Source: Janthinobacterium silvisoli (GTDB taxonomy: Bacteria; Pseudomonadota; Gammaproteobacteria; Burkholderiales; Burkholderiaceae_D). From it: a stretch of 64,000 nucleotides of DNA. The stretch is from NCBI RefSeq assembly GCF_014200725.1, contig NZ_JACHCL010000001.1, positions 496,001 to 560,000 on the forward strand, written 5' to 3'. Below, piece after piece: positions 16,581-25,074 of this stretch (its first letter is position 1; the number at the start of each line of letters is the position of its first letter). The notes below the pieces were generated by a model. It was not told the origin of the DNA. It was given only the letters and a program-made list of their open reading frames with translations, and made no database searches. Position numbers and translations under genes: made by a program.

Positions 16581-17843
16581 ATGAGTTTCGACATCGCACT
16601 GTCCGGCATCCAGGCCATCAACCAGCAGCTTACCAGCACCAGTAACAATATCGCCAACGCCGGCACCTATGGCTTCAAGAGCAGCCGCGCCAACTTCTCC
16701 TCGATGTATTCCGGTTCGCGCGCGACCGGCACGGAAATCGGCTCGACCACGCAAAGCATCAACCAGAACGGCGGCCTGCTCAACACTGGCCGCGCACTCG
16801 ACGCGGCGATCGATGGCCGTGGCTTCTTTGTCTCGCGCGATGCGCAAAACACCTTGACCTATAGCCGCGTGGGTATTTTCTCGGCCAGTAACAGCGGTTA
16901 CCTGGTCGACTCGAATGGCAAGATGGTGCAAGGCTACGCGGCGATTCCTGGCTCGACCACCCTGGGCCCCCTGGGCGACATGAAGATCCCGACCGGCCAG
17001 ATTCCTGCCAAGGCCACCGACAAACTGACCTATACCGCCAATATGTCCGCCGACTGGGCCACCAAGACGGGCACCTTCAGCAAGACGGACATCGGGACCT
17101 ACAATAGCTCGAAAACTTCCTCGCTGTACGATTCGCTGGGCAAAACGCACCCGTTGACGCAATACTTCGTGAAAACCGGTCCCAGTACCATGCAAGTGTA
17201 TTACACGCTCGACGATGCGCCACTGGCAGATGGCACGCCGAACCCGACCACCCTGACCTTCGACAACAAGGGCCAGCTAGCCACGGTGAATGGCGCAGGC
17301 CCCACCAATGCAGTGCCGGATGGCACCACGCCGCCTAGCGACTGGGTTCCCACGTTTGCCAATGTCGCCATCACCAGCAACGCCATCCCTGGCGCTGCCC
17401 CCCTCGCCTTCGGCATCGATTACAACGGCACCACGCAATTTGCCGGTGATGCGTCGACCTCGACCGATCAGGCGACTGGCTACGCCTCGGGCAACTACAT
17501 GAGCGTGGAACTGGCGAACGACGGTTCGCTGGTGGCCAAATATTCGAATGGCGCGAAGCAGAACGTCGGGACGATTGCCCTGGCCACTTTCGCCGACGAA
17601 GGCGCGCTGACGCCGGTAAACGACACCAGCTGGATCGCCTCGACCACATCGGGCACGGCACTGTACGACCGTCCAGGCGTCGGCATGGCAGGCAAGTTGG
17701 CGACCAGTTCGCTGGAAGGCTCGAACGTCGATATCACCACCGAACTGGTGGGTTTGATGACGTCGCAGCGCAACTACCAGGCTAACTCGAAAGTCATTTC
17801 GACCGAAAGCGCCATGCTGCAGTCGCTGATGCAAGCGATTTAA
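16581..17843 (+). CDS. flgE: Flagellar hook protein FlgE
   Basis: FlgE polymerises into the hook universal joint. The 420-residue product starts with SFDIALSGIQAINQQLTSTSNNIANAGTYGFKSSRANF and ends with VDITTELVGLMTSQRNYQANSKVISTESAMLQSLMQAI, both canonical hook/rod terminal motifs. The middle is the variable surface domain. The ribosome binding site is GGAAG. About 50 bases separate it from flgD. Confidence 0.95.
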   Translation: MSFDIALSGIQAINQQLTSTSNNIANAGTYGFKSSRANFSSMYSGSRATGTEIGSTTQSINQNGGLLNTGRALDAAIDGRGFFVSRDAQNTLTYSRVGIFSASNSGYLVDSNGKMVQGYAAIPGSTTLGPLGDMKIPTGQIPAKATDKLTYTANMSADWATKTGTFSKTDIGTYNSSKTSSLYDSLGKTHPLTQYFVKTGPSTMQVYYTLDDAPLADGTPNPTTLTFDNKGQLATVNGAGPTNAVPDGTTPPSDWVPTFANVAITSNAIPGAAPLAFGIDYNGTTQFAGDASTSTDQATGYASGNYMSVELANDGSLVAKYSNGAKQNVGTIALATFADEGALTPVNDTSWIASTTSGTALYDRPGVGMAGKLATSSLEGSNVDITTELVGLMTSQRNYQANSKVISTESAMLQSLMQAI

Positions 17844-17869
17844 TGCACGCCACCCAAGGATAAAGCACG

Positions 17870-18598
17870 ATGGATGCGCTGATTTACACCGCCATGAGCG
17901 GGGCCGACCGCGCCCTGCGGGCACAGCAGGTACACGCCAACAACCTGGCCAATATCGAAACGGGCGGCTTTCGCGCCAATCTGGAGGTATCGACCGCCCA
18001 GCCCTTGCAGAACGGCTACGGCTACGACGACCGCCATATGGCGCAAACGCAGTCGAGCGCGATCAGCACGCGCAGCGGCACCCTGAAGGAAACCGGGCGC
18101 GACCTCGATGTGGCGATTGTGGGCAATGGTTACCTGACGGTGCAATGGCAAAACGGCGAAGCCTACACCCGCTCCGGCGCCATGAATCTCGATGAGAATG
18201 GCACCTTGAGCATCAATGGCCGCGCGGTGCTGGGCGAAGGTGGTCCGATCACCTTGCCTGAAAATAGCAGCGTCTCCATCGGCGTCGATGGCACGATTTC
18301 GGTGCAGGTGCCGGGTAGTGCGCAAATGCAAATCATCGACAAGCTCAAACTGGTCAATGCCGAAACGGGCGAACTGACCAAGAACGAGGCGGGCCTGGTG
18401 GTGGCGCGCAATGGCGAAGACTTGCAGGCTGATCCAACGGTGCGCGTCAGCGACCGCCACCTGGAAGGCAGCAACGTTTCAGCCGTCGAAGAGATGATCG
18501 CCACCATGAGCCTGAACCGCAGTTTTGAAATGCAAATGAAGGTCTTCAAGGCCAGCGATGACATGACCGAGTCAGGCAATCGCTTGATTAGCGCCTGA
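17870..18598 (+). CDS. flgF: Flagellar proximal rod protein FlgF
   Basis: FlgF is a proximal rod component. The 242-residue product begins MDALIYTAMSGADRALRAQQVHANNLANIETGGFRA and ends with the rod-type SNVSAVEEMIATMSLNRSFEMQMKVFKASDD. Its order (flgF then flgG), size and shorter D1 domain separate it from FlgG. An AAGGA site precedes the ATG. Confidence 0.94.
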   Translation: MDALIYTAMSGADRALRAQQVHANNLANIETGGFRANLEVSTAQPLQNGYGYDDRHMAQTQSSAISTRSGTLKETGRDLDVAIVGNGYLTVQWQNGEAYTRSGAMNLDENGTLSINGRAVLGEGGPITLPENSSVSIGVDGTISVQVPGSAQMQIIDKLKLVNAETGELTKNEAGLVVARNGEDLQADPTVRVSDRHLEGSNVSAVEEMIATMSLNRSFEMQMKVFKASDDMTESGNRLISA

Positions 18599-18628
18599 TC
18601 CACCTGACGAATCAACAAGGAGCAATAG

Positions 18629-19417
18629 ATGAATCCAGCAATGTGGATCAGCAAGACCGGCGTGCAGGCGCAAGATGCGAAACTGCAAGCGATCGCCAAC
18701 AACCTGGCCAACGTCAACACGGTAGGCTTCAAGCGCGACCGCGTGGTGTTTGAAGACCTGTTTTACCAGGTCGATCAGCAGCCGGGCACGCAGCGCGCCG
18801 ACAATACCCTGTCGCCCTCGGGCGTACAGCTGGGTAACGGCACGCACATGGTGGGCACGCAAAAAGTGTTTACCACCGGCAGCCTGCAAACGACCAGCCG
18901 CGACATGGACGTGGCGATCACCGGCAACGGTTTCCTGCAAGTGCTGCGCCCGAACGGCGAGGCAGCGTACACGCGCGCCGGCCAGCTGACCATGAATGAA
19001 AACGGCGTACTGGTCAACGCCCAGGGCTTGCCGCTGGTGCCGCAAATCACCATTCCGAACAACGCCACCGGTATCACCATCGGTGAAAATGGCCTGGTCT
19101 CGGCTACCGTGCCCGGCAACGTGGCCGCTACCCCGCTGGGCCAGCTGACCCTGACCAACTTCATCAATCCAACCGGCTTGCAGGCGCTGGGTGAAAACCT
19201 GTTCCAGGAAACCGCCGCCAGTGGCGCACCTACCGAAGGCGTGCCGGGCGAAGGCGCATTGGGCAAGATCAAGCAGTTCGCGCTGGAAGGCTCGAACGTA
19301 CAGGTGGTTGAAGAGATGGTCGACATGATCGCAGCGCAACGCACCTATGAAATGAATACCAAGGTGCTGTCGGCCGCCGATAACATGCTGCAATACCTGT
19401 CGCAAGCGGCACGCTGA
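18629..19417 (+). CDS. flgG: Flagellar distal rod protein FlgG
   Basis: FlgG forms the distal rod. The 262-residue product is near the E. coli length and has MNPAMWISKTGVQAQDAKLQAIANNLANVNTVGFKRDRVVFEDL, the TREMDVAITGNGFLQV-type segment and the end SNVQVVEEMVDMIAAQRTYEMNTKVLSAADNMLQ. It has an AAGGAG ribosome binding site, and its stop overlaps the flgH ATG by one base. Confidence 0.96.
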   Translation: MNPAMWISKTGVQAQDAKLQAIANNLANVNTVGFKRDRVVFEDLFYQVDQQPGTQRADNTLSPSGVQLGNGTHMVGTQKVFTTGSLQTTSRDMDVAITGNGFLQVLRPNGEAAYTRAGQLTMNENGVLVNAQGLPLVPQITIPNNATGITIGENGLVSATVPGNVAATPLGQLTLTNFINPTGLQALGENLFQETAASGAPTEGVPGEGALGKIKQFALEGSNVQVVEEMVDMIAAQRTYEMNTKVLSAADNMLQYLSQAAR

Positions 19418-20091
19418 TGAAAGCTGCACTGAACACTGCCGCGGCCCTGCTGCTGGTGTTGACGGCTGGTTGCGCCAGCCGTCCGCCGGCGCCGATCCCG
19501 CCCAGCTTTTCCGACGAGCCACTGCCGGTGGCGCCTCGCAGCACCGCGCGCGGTGGCGTGGCCGGCGGCGTGTTCAATCCCGATGCCGGCCTGGCGCTGA
19601 CCTCGGACAGCCGCGCCTTCCGCGTCGGCGATGTCGTCACTGTCGCCCTGCAGGAAACCACGCAGGCCAGCAAGAAGGCTGGCACCTCGTTCAACAAGGG
19701 GTCGAGCGTGGGCATCCAGGCAGCCAATGTGCTGGGCAAGACCCTGCCCAAGACCGGCCTGGACCTCGGCGCCAACCGCAATTTCGCCGGCGATTCAACC
19801 AGCACGCAGCAAAATGCGCTGTCTGGCGCGATCACCGTGATCGTGCAGGAAGTGCTGCCGAACGGCTTGCTGCGGGTGCAGGGCGAAAAGACGCTGACCC
19901 TGAACCAGGGCGAGGAATTCGTACGCCTGCGCGGCTATTTGCGCGCGGCCGACATCGATTCGAACAACCAGGTGTCTTCCTTGCGCATCGCCAATGCGCG
20001 GATCGCCTATTCCGGCCAGGGCACCCTGGCCGAAGCCAATACACCAGGCTGGCTGACGCGCTTCTTCGTCGGGCCATGGATGCCGTTTTAA
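19417..20091 (+). CDS. flgH: Flagellar L-ring lipoprotein FlgH
   Basis: FlgH forms the outer-membrane L ring. The 224-residue product has a lipoprotein signal peptide with lipobox LTAGC (Cys near residue 19) and the conserved RVGDVVTVALQETTQASKKAGTSF segment. The C-terminal part carries VQGEKTLTLNQGEEFVRLRGYLRAADIDSNNQVSSLRIANARIAYSGQG. Confidence 0.95.
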   Translation: MKAALNTAAALLLVLTAGCASRPPAPIPPSFSDEPLPVAPRSTARGGVAGGVFNPDAGLALTSDSRAFRVGDVVTVALQETTQASKKAGTSFNKGSSVGIQAANVLGKTLPKTGLDLGANRNFAGDSTSTQQNALSGAITVIVQEVLPNGLLRVQGEKTLTLNQGEEFVRLRGYLRAADIDSNNQVSSLRIANARIAYSGQGTLAEANTPGWLTRFFVGPWMPF

Positions 20092-20100
20092 GGTGACATC

Positions 20101-21213
20101 ATGAAATTTCGCTCCGCCCTGCCCCTGGCAGCCTTGCTGGCCGCACTCTCCGGCCTGTCCCTGCCGGCCACGGCCGCGCAAGTGCTGCGCAACCTGGTCA
20201 GCATCGAAGGCGTACGCGACAATCCCCTGGTCGGCTACGGCCTGGTCGTCGGCCTCAATGGCAGCGGCGACAGTACCCAGGTGAAATTCTCCAGCCAGTC
20301 CGTGCTCAATATGCTCAAGCAATTCGGCGTGAAAATGCCGGACGGTATCGATTCCAAAAGCAAGAACGTGGCGACCGTGATGGTCAGCGCCGTGTTTCCA
20401 CCCGGCTACCGCCGCGGCCAGGCGATCGACGTCACCGTATCGTCGCTGGGCGATGCAAAAAGCTTGCGCGGCGGCACCCTGCTGCTGACCCAGCTGCGCG
20501 CGGCCGACAATGAAATCTATGCGCTGGCTCAGGGTAACGTGGTGGTCGGCGGCTTGAACGCCACCGGCAAGAGTGGCTCGTCCGTCACCGTCAATACGCC
20601 TACTTCGGGGCGGATTCCCAACGGCGGCAATATCGAACGCGAAATCATCAGCGATTTTTCGACCAAGCCGACCGTCACCCTCAATTTGCGCCACCCGCAC
20701 TTTGAAACGGCGACCAATATCGTCGAAGCCGTAAACCGCCGCTTCGGCGCTGTCGCCACCACCAGCGACGCCACCAGCGTGGAAGTGATCGCACCGGAAA
20801 ATCCAACCCAGCGCGTGGCCTTCATGGCCAAGCTGGAAGCGTTGACGGTGGACGTGGGCGCCGATACGCCCAAAGTGGTATTCAATTCGCGTACCGGCAC
20901 GGTGGTCATCGCCGAAGGCTTGCGCGTGAAAGCGGCCGCCGTCACGCACGGCTCGCTCAAGGTGGTGATCTCTGAAAACTCGGCCGTGAGCCAGCCTGCG
21001 CCATTCGGCCGCGGCCAGACCACCGTCACGCCGCAATCGAAGGTCTCGGTCGACCAGGGCAACGGCAATATGTTCAACTGGCCAGCCGGCGCCAAGCTGC
21101 AATCGATCATCGACGTCGTCAACAGCCTGGGCGCTTCGCCCGACGATGTCATGGCGATCCTGCAGGCACTCGACCAGGCGGGCGCCATCGAAGGAGAATT
21201 GGTAGTCATATGA
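20101..21213 (+). CDS. flgI: Flagellar P-ring protein FlgI
   Basis: FlgI forms the periplasmic P ring around the rod. The 370-residue product has a Sec signal peptide ending near ATAAQ (residue 26). Characteristic segments follow: [26 protein letters not shown], the [21 protein letters not shown] region, and the C-terminal [38 protein letters not shown]. An AAGG site precedes its ATG. Confidence 0.96.
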   Translation: MKFRSALPLAALLAALSGLSLPATAAQVLRNLVSIEGVRDNPLVGYGLVVGLNGSGDSTQVKFSSQSVLNMLKQFGVKMPDGIDSKSKNVATVMVSAVFPPGYRRGQAIDVTVSSLGDAKSLRGGTLLLTQLRAADNEIYALAQGNVVVGGLNATGKSGSSVTVNTPTSGRIPNGGNIEREIISDFSTKPTVTLNLRHPHFETATNIVEAVNRRFGAVATTSDATSVEVIAPENPTQRVAFMAKLEALTVDVGADTPKVVFNSRTGTVVIAEGLRVKAAAVTHGSLKVVISENSAVSQPAPFGRGQTTVTPQSKVSVDQGNGNMFNWPAGAKLQSIIDVVNSLGASPDDVMAILQALDQAGAIEGELVVI

Positions 21214-21602
21214 TCAATATCAACGACAGCAATGGCGTCCTGCCATCGACACTCGATGACAAATCGATCGCCGCCGCCACGCCGACCGATCCGCGCTACG
21301 CAGCCAAGGCTACCGAAGCGGCCGTGAAGTTTGAAGCCTTCTTCATCTCGCACATGCTGCGCCAGATGCGCTCGGGCACGCGCGAGATGGCGGGCGAAGG
21401 CAGCGTCTACAAGGACCCCGTCAATAGCGACATGCTGGAGATGGCCGATAACCTGGTCGCCGACAAGATGGCCGGCCAGCGCGCCTTCGGCATCGCCGAT
21501 GCCATATTGCGCCAGTTGCTGCCGGCCGGCAGCCAGGCAGCGACCCCTGCCAAATCGATCAAATCCGACAATATTGCTCCTGCGCTTAATAAATCCGTTT
21601 AA
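21210..21602 (+). CDS. flgJ: Rod-scaffold protein FlgJ, N-terminal domain only
   Basis: FlgJ caps the growing rod. The 130-residue product covers only the rod-binding domain: [24 protein letters not shown] then [32 protein letters not shown]. The glucosaminidase domain found in E. coli-type FlgJ is absent and is encoded separately at 13413-14189. The ATG overlaps the flgI stop (ATGA), so truncation by assembly error is unlikely: the reading frame ends cleanly and flgK starts 81 bases later. Confidence 0.9.
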   Translation: MININDSNGVLPSTLDDKSIAAATPTDPRYAAKATEAAVKFEAFFISHMLRQMRSGTREMAGEGSVYKDPVNSDMLEMADNLVADKMAGQRAFGIADAILRQLLPAGSQAATPAKSIKSDNIAPALNKSV

Positions 21603-21683
21603 TACGTCGCCTGTACTCAGTAACGACGATACCTGGCCAGGCGCAGCTTCCAGCGCGCCGCCCACCACACGAAAGATTGCCAC

Positions 21684-23063
21684 ATGAGCATGATCAGCAA
21701 TGCGCTGTCAGGCAGCAATGCCGCCCAGGCCGCACTCACTGCCGCCAGCCAAAATATTGCAAACTTACAAACCCCTGGCTATACACGCCAGGGTGTGCTG
21801 CTGACCTCGCTGGGCGCCGGCGTCGGCGTACGTTCGGCCGGCAATGGCGTCCAAGTGTCGGCGCTGCTGCGTTTTGCCGATGGCTACAAGAGCCAGCAGA
21901 TGTGGCGCGCCGCTTCCGACCTGGGTTCGCGTACGCAAAGCCAGCCTTACCTGACGCAGCTCGAACGCGTCATGGGCGATGATACCTCGAGCATCAGCAA
22001 CGGCATCGACGGTTTTTTCACGGCGCTGAACGCGGCGGCTGTCGACCCGACTTCGACGCCTTTGCGCCAGCAAATCATTACCTCCGCCGACGCCATGGCG
22101 CAGCATTTCAACAGCATCAGCAACGTCATGAACAATCAGTTGCTGTCGGTGCGCCAGCAGCGCGATGCGATCATGCCGCAAGCAAACACGGCACTGGCAG
22201 GTATCGCCGCCCTGAACCAGACCATCAGCTCTTCCACCGCCGCCGGCACCAACAACTCGGCGCTGATCGATGCGCGTGACCAGCTGATCGATGGCCTGGC
22301 TTCGCAAATGGCCATCGAAGTGACGGACCAGCCCGATGGCTCGCGCAACATCTCGCTCAAAACGGGCCAGCCGCTGGTGATCGGTTCGATCGCCTCCACC
22401 ATGAGCAGCAACATTAACGCTGCGGGCGATGCCGTGCTGAGCCTGAACTTCGCCAAGACCAACTTTACTCTCGATAAGGTCGCCATTGGCGGCCAATTGG
22501 GCGGACTGGGCGATTTTGAAGAAAATACCCTGAAGCCTTTGCAGCAGTCTGTGACCGATCTGGCACAGAGCCTGACCGACAAGATCAATGCACAACTGCA
22601 GGCCGGCCAGACCATCGGCACGACAGGCACGCCGGCCACCCCGGGCAAGCCGCTGCTGGTGTATGCCGATGGCAAAATGAGCGTTGCGGACGGCTACACG
22701 GCGGCTGACCTGGCCCTGGCTGCAAGCGGCACCGCCGCTGGCGACAGCAGCAATTTGCAAAAGCTGATTGATATCAAAAATCAATCCACCAATGTGAATT
22801 GGGTCGGCTCGGTATTGATCGGCGACGCCGACACGCAGCTGGTCGGCAAACTGGGAATCAACAGCCAGAAAAACCAGGCCCTGCTGAAAACTGCCAGCAC
22901 GGTGCGCGATCAAGCCGTGAATGACTGGAAATCCACCAGCGGCGTGAACAAGGACGAGGAAGCGATGAACCTGGTCGAATTCCAGAATATGTATCAAGCC
23001 AATATGAAAGTCATTTCGGTGGCCAATAGTTTGTTTGATGCCACTTTGCAAATGATGGGTTAA
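21684..23063 (+). CDS. flgK: Flagellar hook-associated protein 1 FlgK
   Basis: FlgK forms the first hook-filament junction layer. The 459-residue product is shorter than E. coli FlgK (about 547). The N terminus has ALSGSNAAQAALTAASQNIANLQTPGYTRQGVLL and the C terminus has NLVEFQNMYQANMKVISVANSLFDATLQMMG, so both D0 ends are intact and the difference lies in the exposed middle. Eighty-one bases separate it from flgJ, leaving space for its own promoter. Confidence 0.94.
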   Translation: MSMISNALSGSNAAQAALTAASQNIANLQTPGYTRQGVLLTSLGAGVGVRSAGNGVQVSALLRFADGYKSQQMWRAASDLGSRTQSQPYLTQLERVMGDDTSSISNGIDGFFTALNAAAVDPTSTPLRQQIITSADAMAQHFNSISNVMNNQLLSVRQQRDAIMPQANTALAGIAALNQTISSSTAAGTNNSALIDARDQLIDGLASQMAIEVTDQPDGSRNISLKTGQPLVIGSIASTMSSNINAAGDAVLSLNFAKTNFTLDKVAIGGQLGGLGDFEENTLKPLQQSVTDLAQSLTDKINAQLQAGQTIGTTGTPATPGKPLLVYADGKMSVADGYTAADLALAASGTAAGDSSNLQKLIDIKNQSTNVNWVGSVLIGDADTQLVGKLGINSQKNQALLKTASTVRDQAVNDWKSTSGVNKDEEAMNLVEFQNMYQANMKVISVANSLFDATLQMMG

Positions 23064-23073
23064 GGAGAATACT

Positions 23074-23985
23074 ATGCGTGTCGCCAGTGGCCAATATCAA
23101 TCGCTGATCACCAATTCATTGCAACAGAACCAGGCGCGTATCGACCAGCTGACGCAGCAACTGGCGTCCGGTTCACGCATCCAGCTGCCATCGGATGATC
23201 CGATCGGCAACGTGCGCATTTCGCGCCTGACGCGCGAGCAAGCCATGGTCACCCAGTACAAGGACAACATTGCCACGGTCAAAGTACGTCTGCTGAAGAA
23301 TGAAAACTACCTGTCGAGCATGGTCAACGACATGGGCCAGGCGCGCGATCTGCTGGTCTGGGCAGCCGATGGCAGCAATACCTCGGACGACTTGAAATCG
23401 ATGTCGCAATCGCTCGTTTCCATGCGCGACAGCGTGCTGTACACGGCCAATATGAAAGACCAGGAAGGCCGCTACATGTTTTCCGGCACGGCCAGCGACC
23501 AGCCCGCGATTCAATTCGACGCCAACGCCGCGATCGGCTCGCGCTATACGTATATCGGCAATACCGATAGCCAGGTCGTGGTGGTGGGTAACGGCGTCAC
23601 GCAGGCGGCCAACGTTGATGTGAAAGGCGTGCAGGACTGGCTGAACAAGATCGACCAGGTCATCACTGCCCTGAACGCACCAGGCGCCAACGCCAACGAT
23701 CCGGCCACCCATGCGGTGATTGCAAGCGGTATCGACGGCACAGACGCTGGCACCGACTTCCTGTCCAACAAGATCGCCATCCTGGGTGGCTCGCAGAATA
23801 TCCTCACCACGCTCGACAATAACCTGTCGAATGTGTCGCTGTCGAACGATAGCGCCCTGAATGACTTGAAGCAGACCGATGTGGCTGCGACGACCATCGA
23901 TCTGAACGGCTATCAGACTGCCTTGCAAGCTACTTACAAGACCTATGCCAAGGTGGGTAACCTCTCCCTGTTTGACGTACTCTGA
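23074..23985 (+). CDS. flgL: Flagellar hook-associated protein 3 FlgL
   Basis: FlgL is the second junction protein between hook and filament. The 303-residue product has the flagellin-like N-terminal helix MRVASGQYQSLITNSLQQNQARIDQLTQQLASGSRIQLPSDDPIGNVRISRLTREQ and a C-terminal helix with QTALQATYKTYAKVGNLSLFDVL. It is preceded by AAGGAG ten bases after flgK. The next gene starts six bases after its stop. Confidence 0.94.
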   Translation: MRVASGQYQSLITNSLQQNQARIDQLTQQLASGSRIQLPSDDPIGNVRISRLTREQAMVTQYKDNIATVKVRLLKNENYLSSMVNDMGQARDLLVWAADGSNTSDDLKSMSQSLVSMRDSVLYTANMKDQEGRYMFSGTASDQPAIQFDANAAIGSRYTYIGNTDSQVVVVGNGVTQAANVDVKGVQDWLNKIDQVITALNAPGANANDPATHAVIASGIDGTDAGTDFLSNKIAILGGSQNILTTLDNNLSNVSLSNDSALNDLKQTDVAATTIDLNGYQTALQATYKTYAKVGNLSLFDVL

Positions 23986-23990
23986 CCATC

Positions 23991-25034
23991 ATGCAAATCG
24001 CCCAGCTCCCCACCTCTTCCGGCATTCCCGCCAAGGGCGCCGGCACGGCCCGTGTCGTCGATGAAGCCTCAGGTGCCAACGGCGCCGGCAGCGGTGCGCG
24101 TGCGGATGCACCTGCGGCGAAGAGCACGCCTGCACCGCTACAGCGCGGGCTGAGCAACTGGGATCAGCAGTTACAGGGCGAAATTTCCAACGCACAACAA
24201 ACCCTCGACTACCTGGACCGCAGCAGCAGCCAGTTGCAGGCGCTGAAAAGCGAACTGGCGGCCAAGCTGGCGGCACGCCAGGGCCGTGATGGGCAGGTGG
24301 AAGCACGGGTGCGCCAGTTCAGCAATACCTGGCGCCAGCGCGCCGCCGCCTCGGGCGGCACGCTCGATGCACAGCTGGGCTACAACAGCCCGCAAGCGGC
24401 GCAGCAGAACTTCACCATCCGTGGCCTGACCCTGGCCAGCCTGCAGAATGGCCCACAGGAAGTGCTGACCTTTTCCGTGGGCGGCGCCAACCAGGCCCTG
24501 CGTTCGGTGAATATCGAACCTGGCCTGAGCGATGATCAGATCGTCGCCCGTTTCAGCCAGGCGCTGCTGCCGTCGAATATCAGCGTCAAGCGCGGCGACA
24601 ACGGCGAACTGATGTTCAGCACGCCGGAAAGTTCCTGGGCCTCCGTGCGCGACAGCCTGTCGGTGCGCGGCAACGGCGTCCGCTTCCCCACCGGACAAAT
24701 GAACCGGGTCAAGACCGACGCCGAACCGGCCGCCATCGCCCCTGAAGAATGGAATACGGGCGACATCGAAGCCTTGCGCGCCACCTTGCAGCAAGTGGTG
24801 CAGGCGCTGGCGCACTTGCAGCAGGCACGCAGCGCGGTCAGTACGGCGCTGGCCCAGACCGGCAGCCGCGTTGCCGATGCGCAACCTGTACAAGGCCCGG
24901 TACGCATGGATGCCCTGGCACAAAACTTCAGCGAGAAAGCCAGCAAACCCGGCTACGAATCGCTGCTGGCCATCAGCTCGGCGCTGGTCGGCATCAGCCG
25001 CGACCGCGTAATCGCACTGCTGGGCCTAAGCTAA
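23991..25034 (+). CDS. Unassigned protein coupled to flgL, possible lateral hook-associated (LafW-type) protein
   Basis: The 347-residue product is not a protein I recognise by name. Residues 1-50 are low-complexity Ala/Gly/Pro. Residues 55-105 form a likely coiled coil (LQGEISNAQQTLDYLDRSSSQLQALKSELAAKL). Residues 140-240 have strands resembling a flagellin IN-type fold (FTIRGLTLASL, LTFSVGGANQALRSVNI, ISVKRGDNGELMFSTPES). The C-terminal 90 residues are helical again. No signal peptide or membrane helix is seen. It starts six bases after flgL, the position where lafW sits in lateral flagellar loci, and ends the flagellar run. A helical-beta-helical layout fits an exported axial or junction protein. 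This is inference from layout and position. Confidence 0.55.
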   Translation: MQIAQLPTSSGIPAKGAGTARVVDEASGANGAGSGARADAPAAKSTPAPLQRGLSNWDQQLQGEISNAQQTLDYLDRSSSQLQALKSELAAKLAARQGRDGQVEARVRQFSNTWRQRAAASGGTLDAQLGYNSPQAAQQNFTIRGLTLASLQNGPQEVLTFSVGGANQALRSVNIEPGLSDDQIVARFSQALLPSNISVKRGDNGELMFSTPESSWASVRDSLSVRGNGVRFPTGQMNRVKTDAEPAAIAPEEWNTGDIEALRATLQQVVQALAHLQQARSAVSTALAQTGSRVADAQPVQGPVRMDALAQNFSEKASKPGYESLLAISSALVGISRDRVIALLGLS

Positions 25035-25074
25035 ATCCATTCGCCCCTATCAGCGGGCGCCGGAATTCCGTAAG

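Noticed and set aside
21603-21683. Possible sigma-28 promoter (GACGATAC, resembling GCCGATAA) before flgK
   Set aside because: The -10-like match is six of eight but no TAAA-type -35 lies at the right distance, so it is not listed as a feature.
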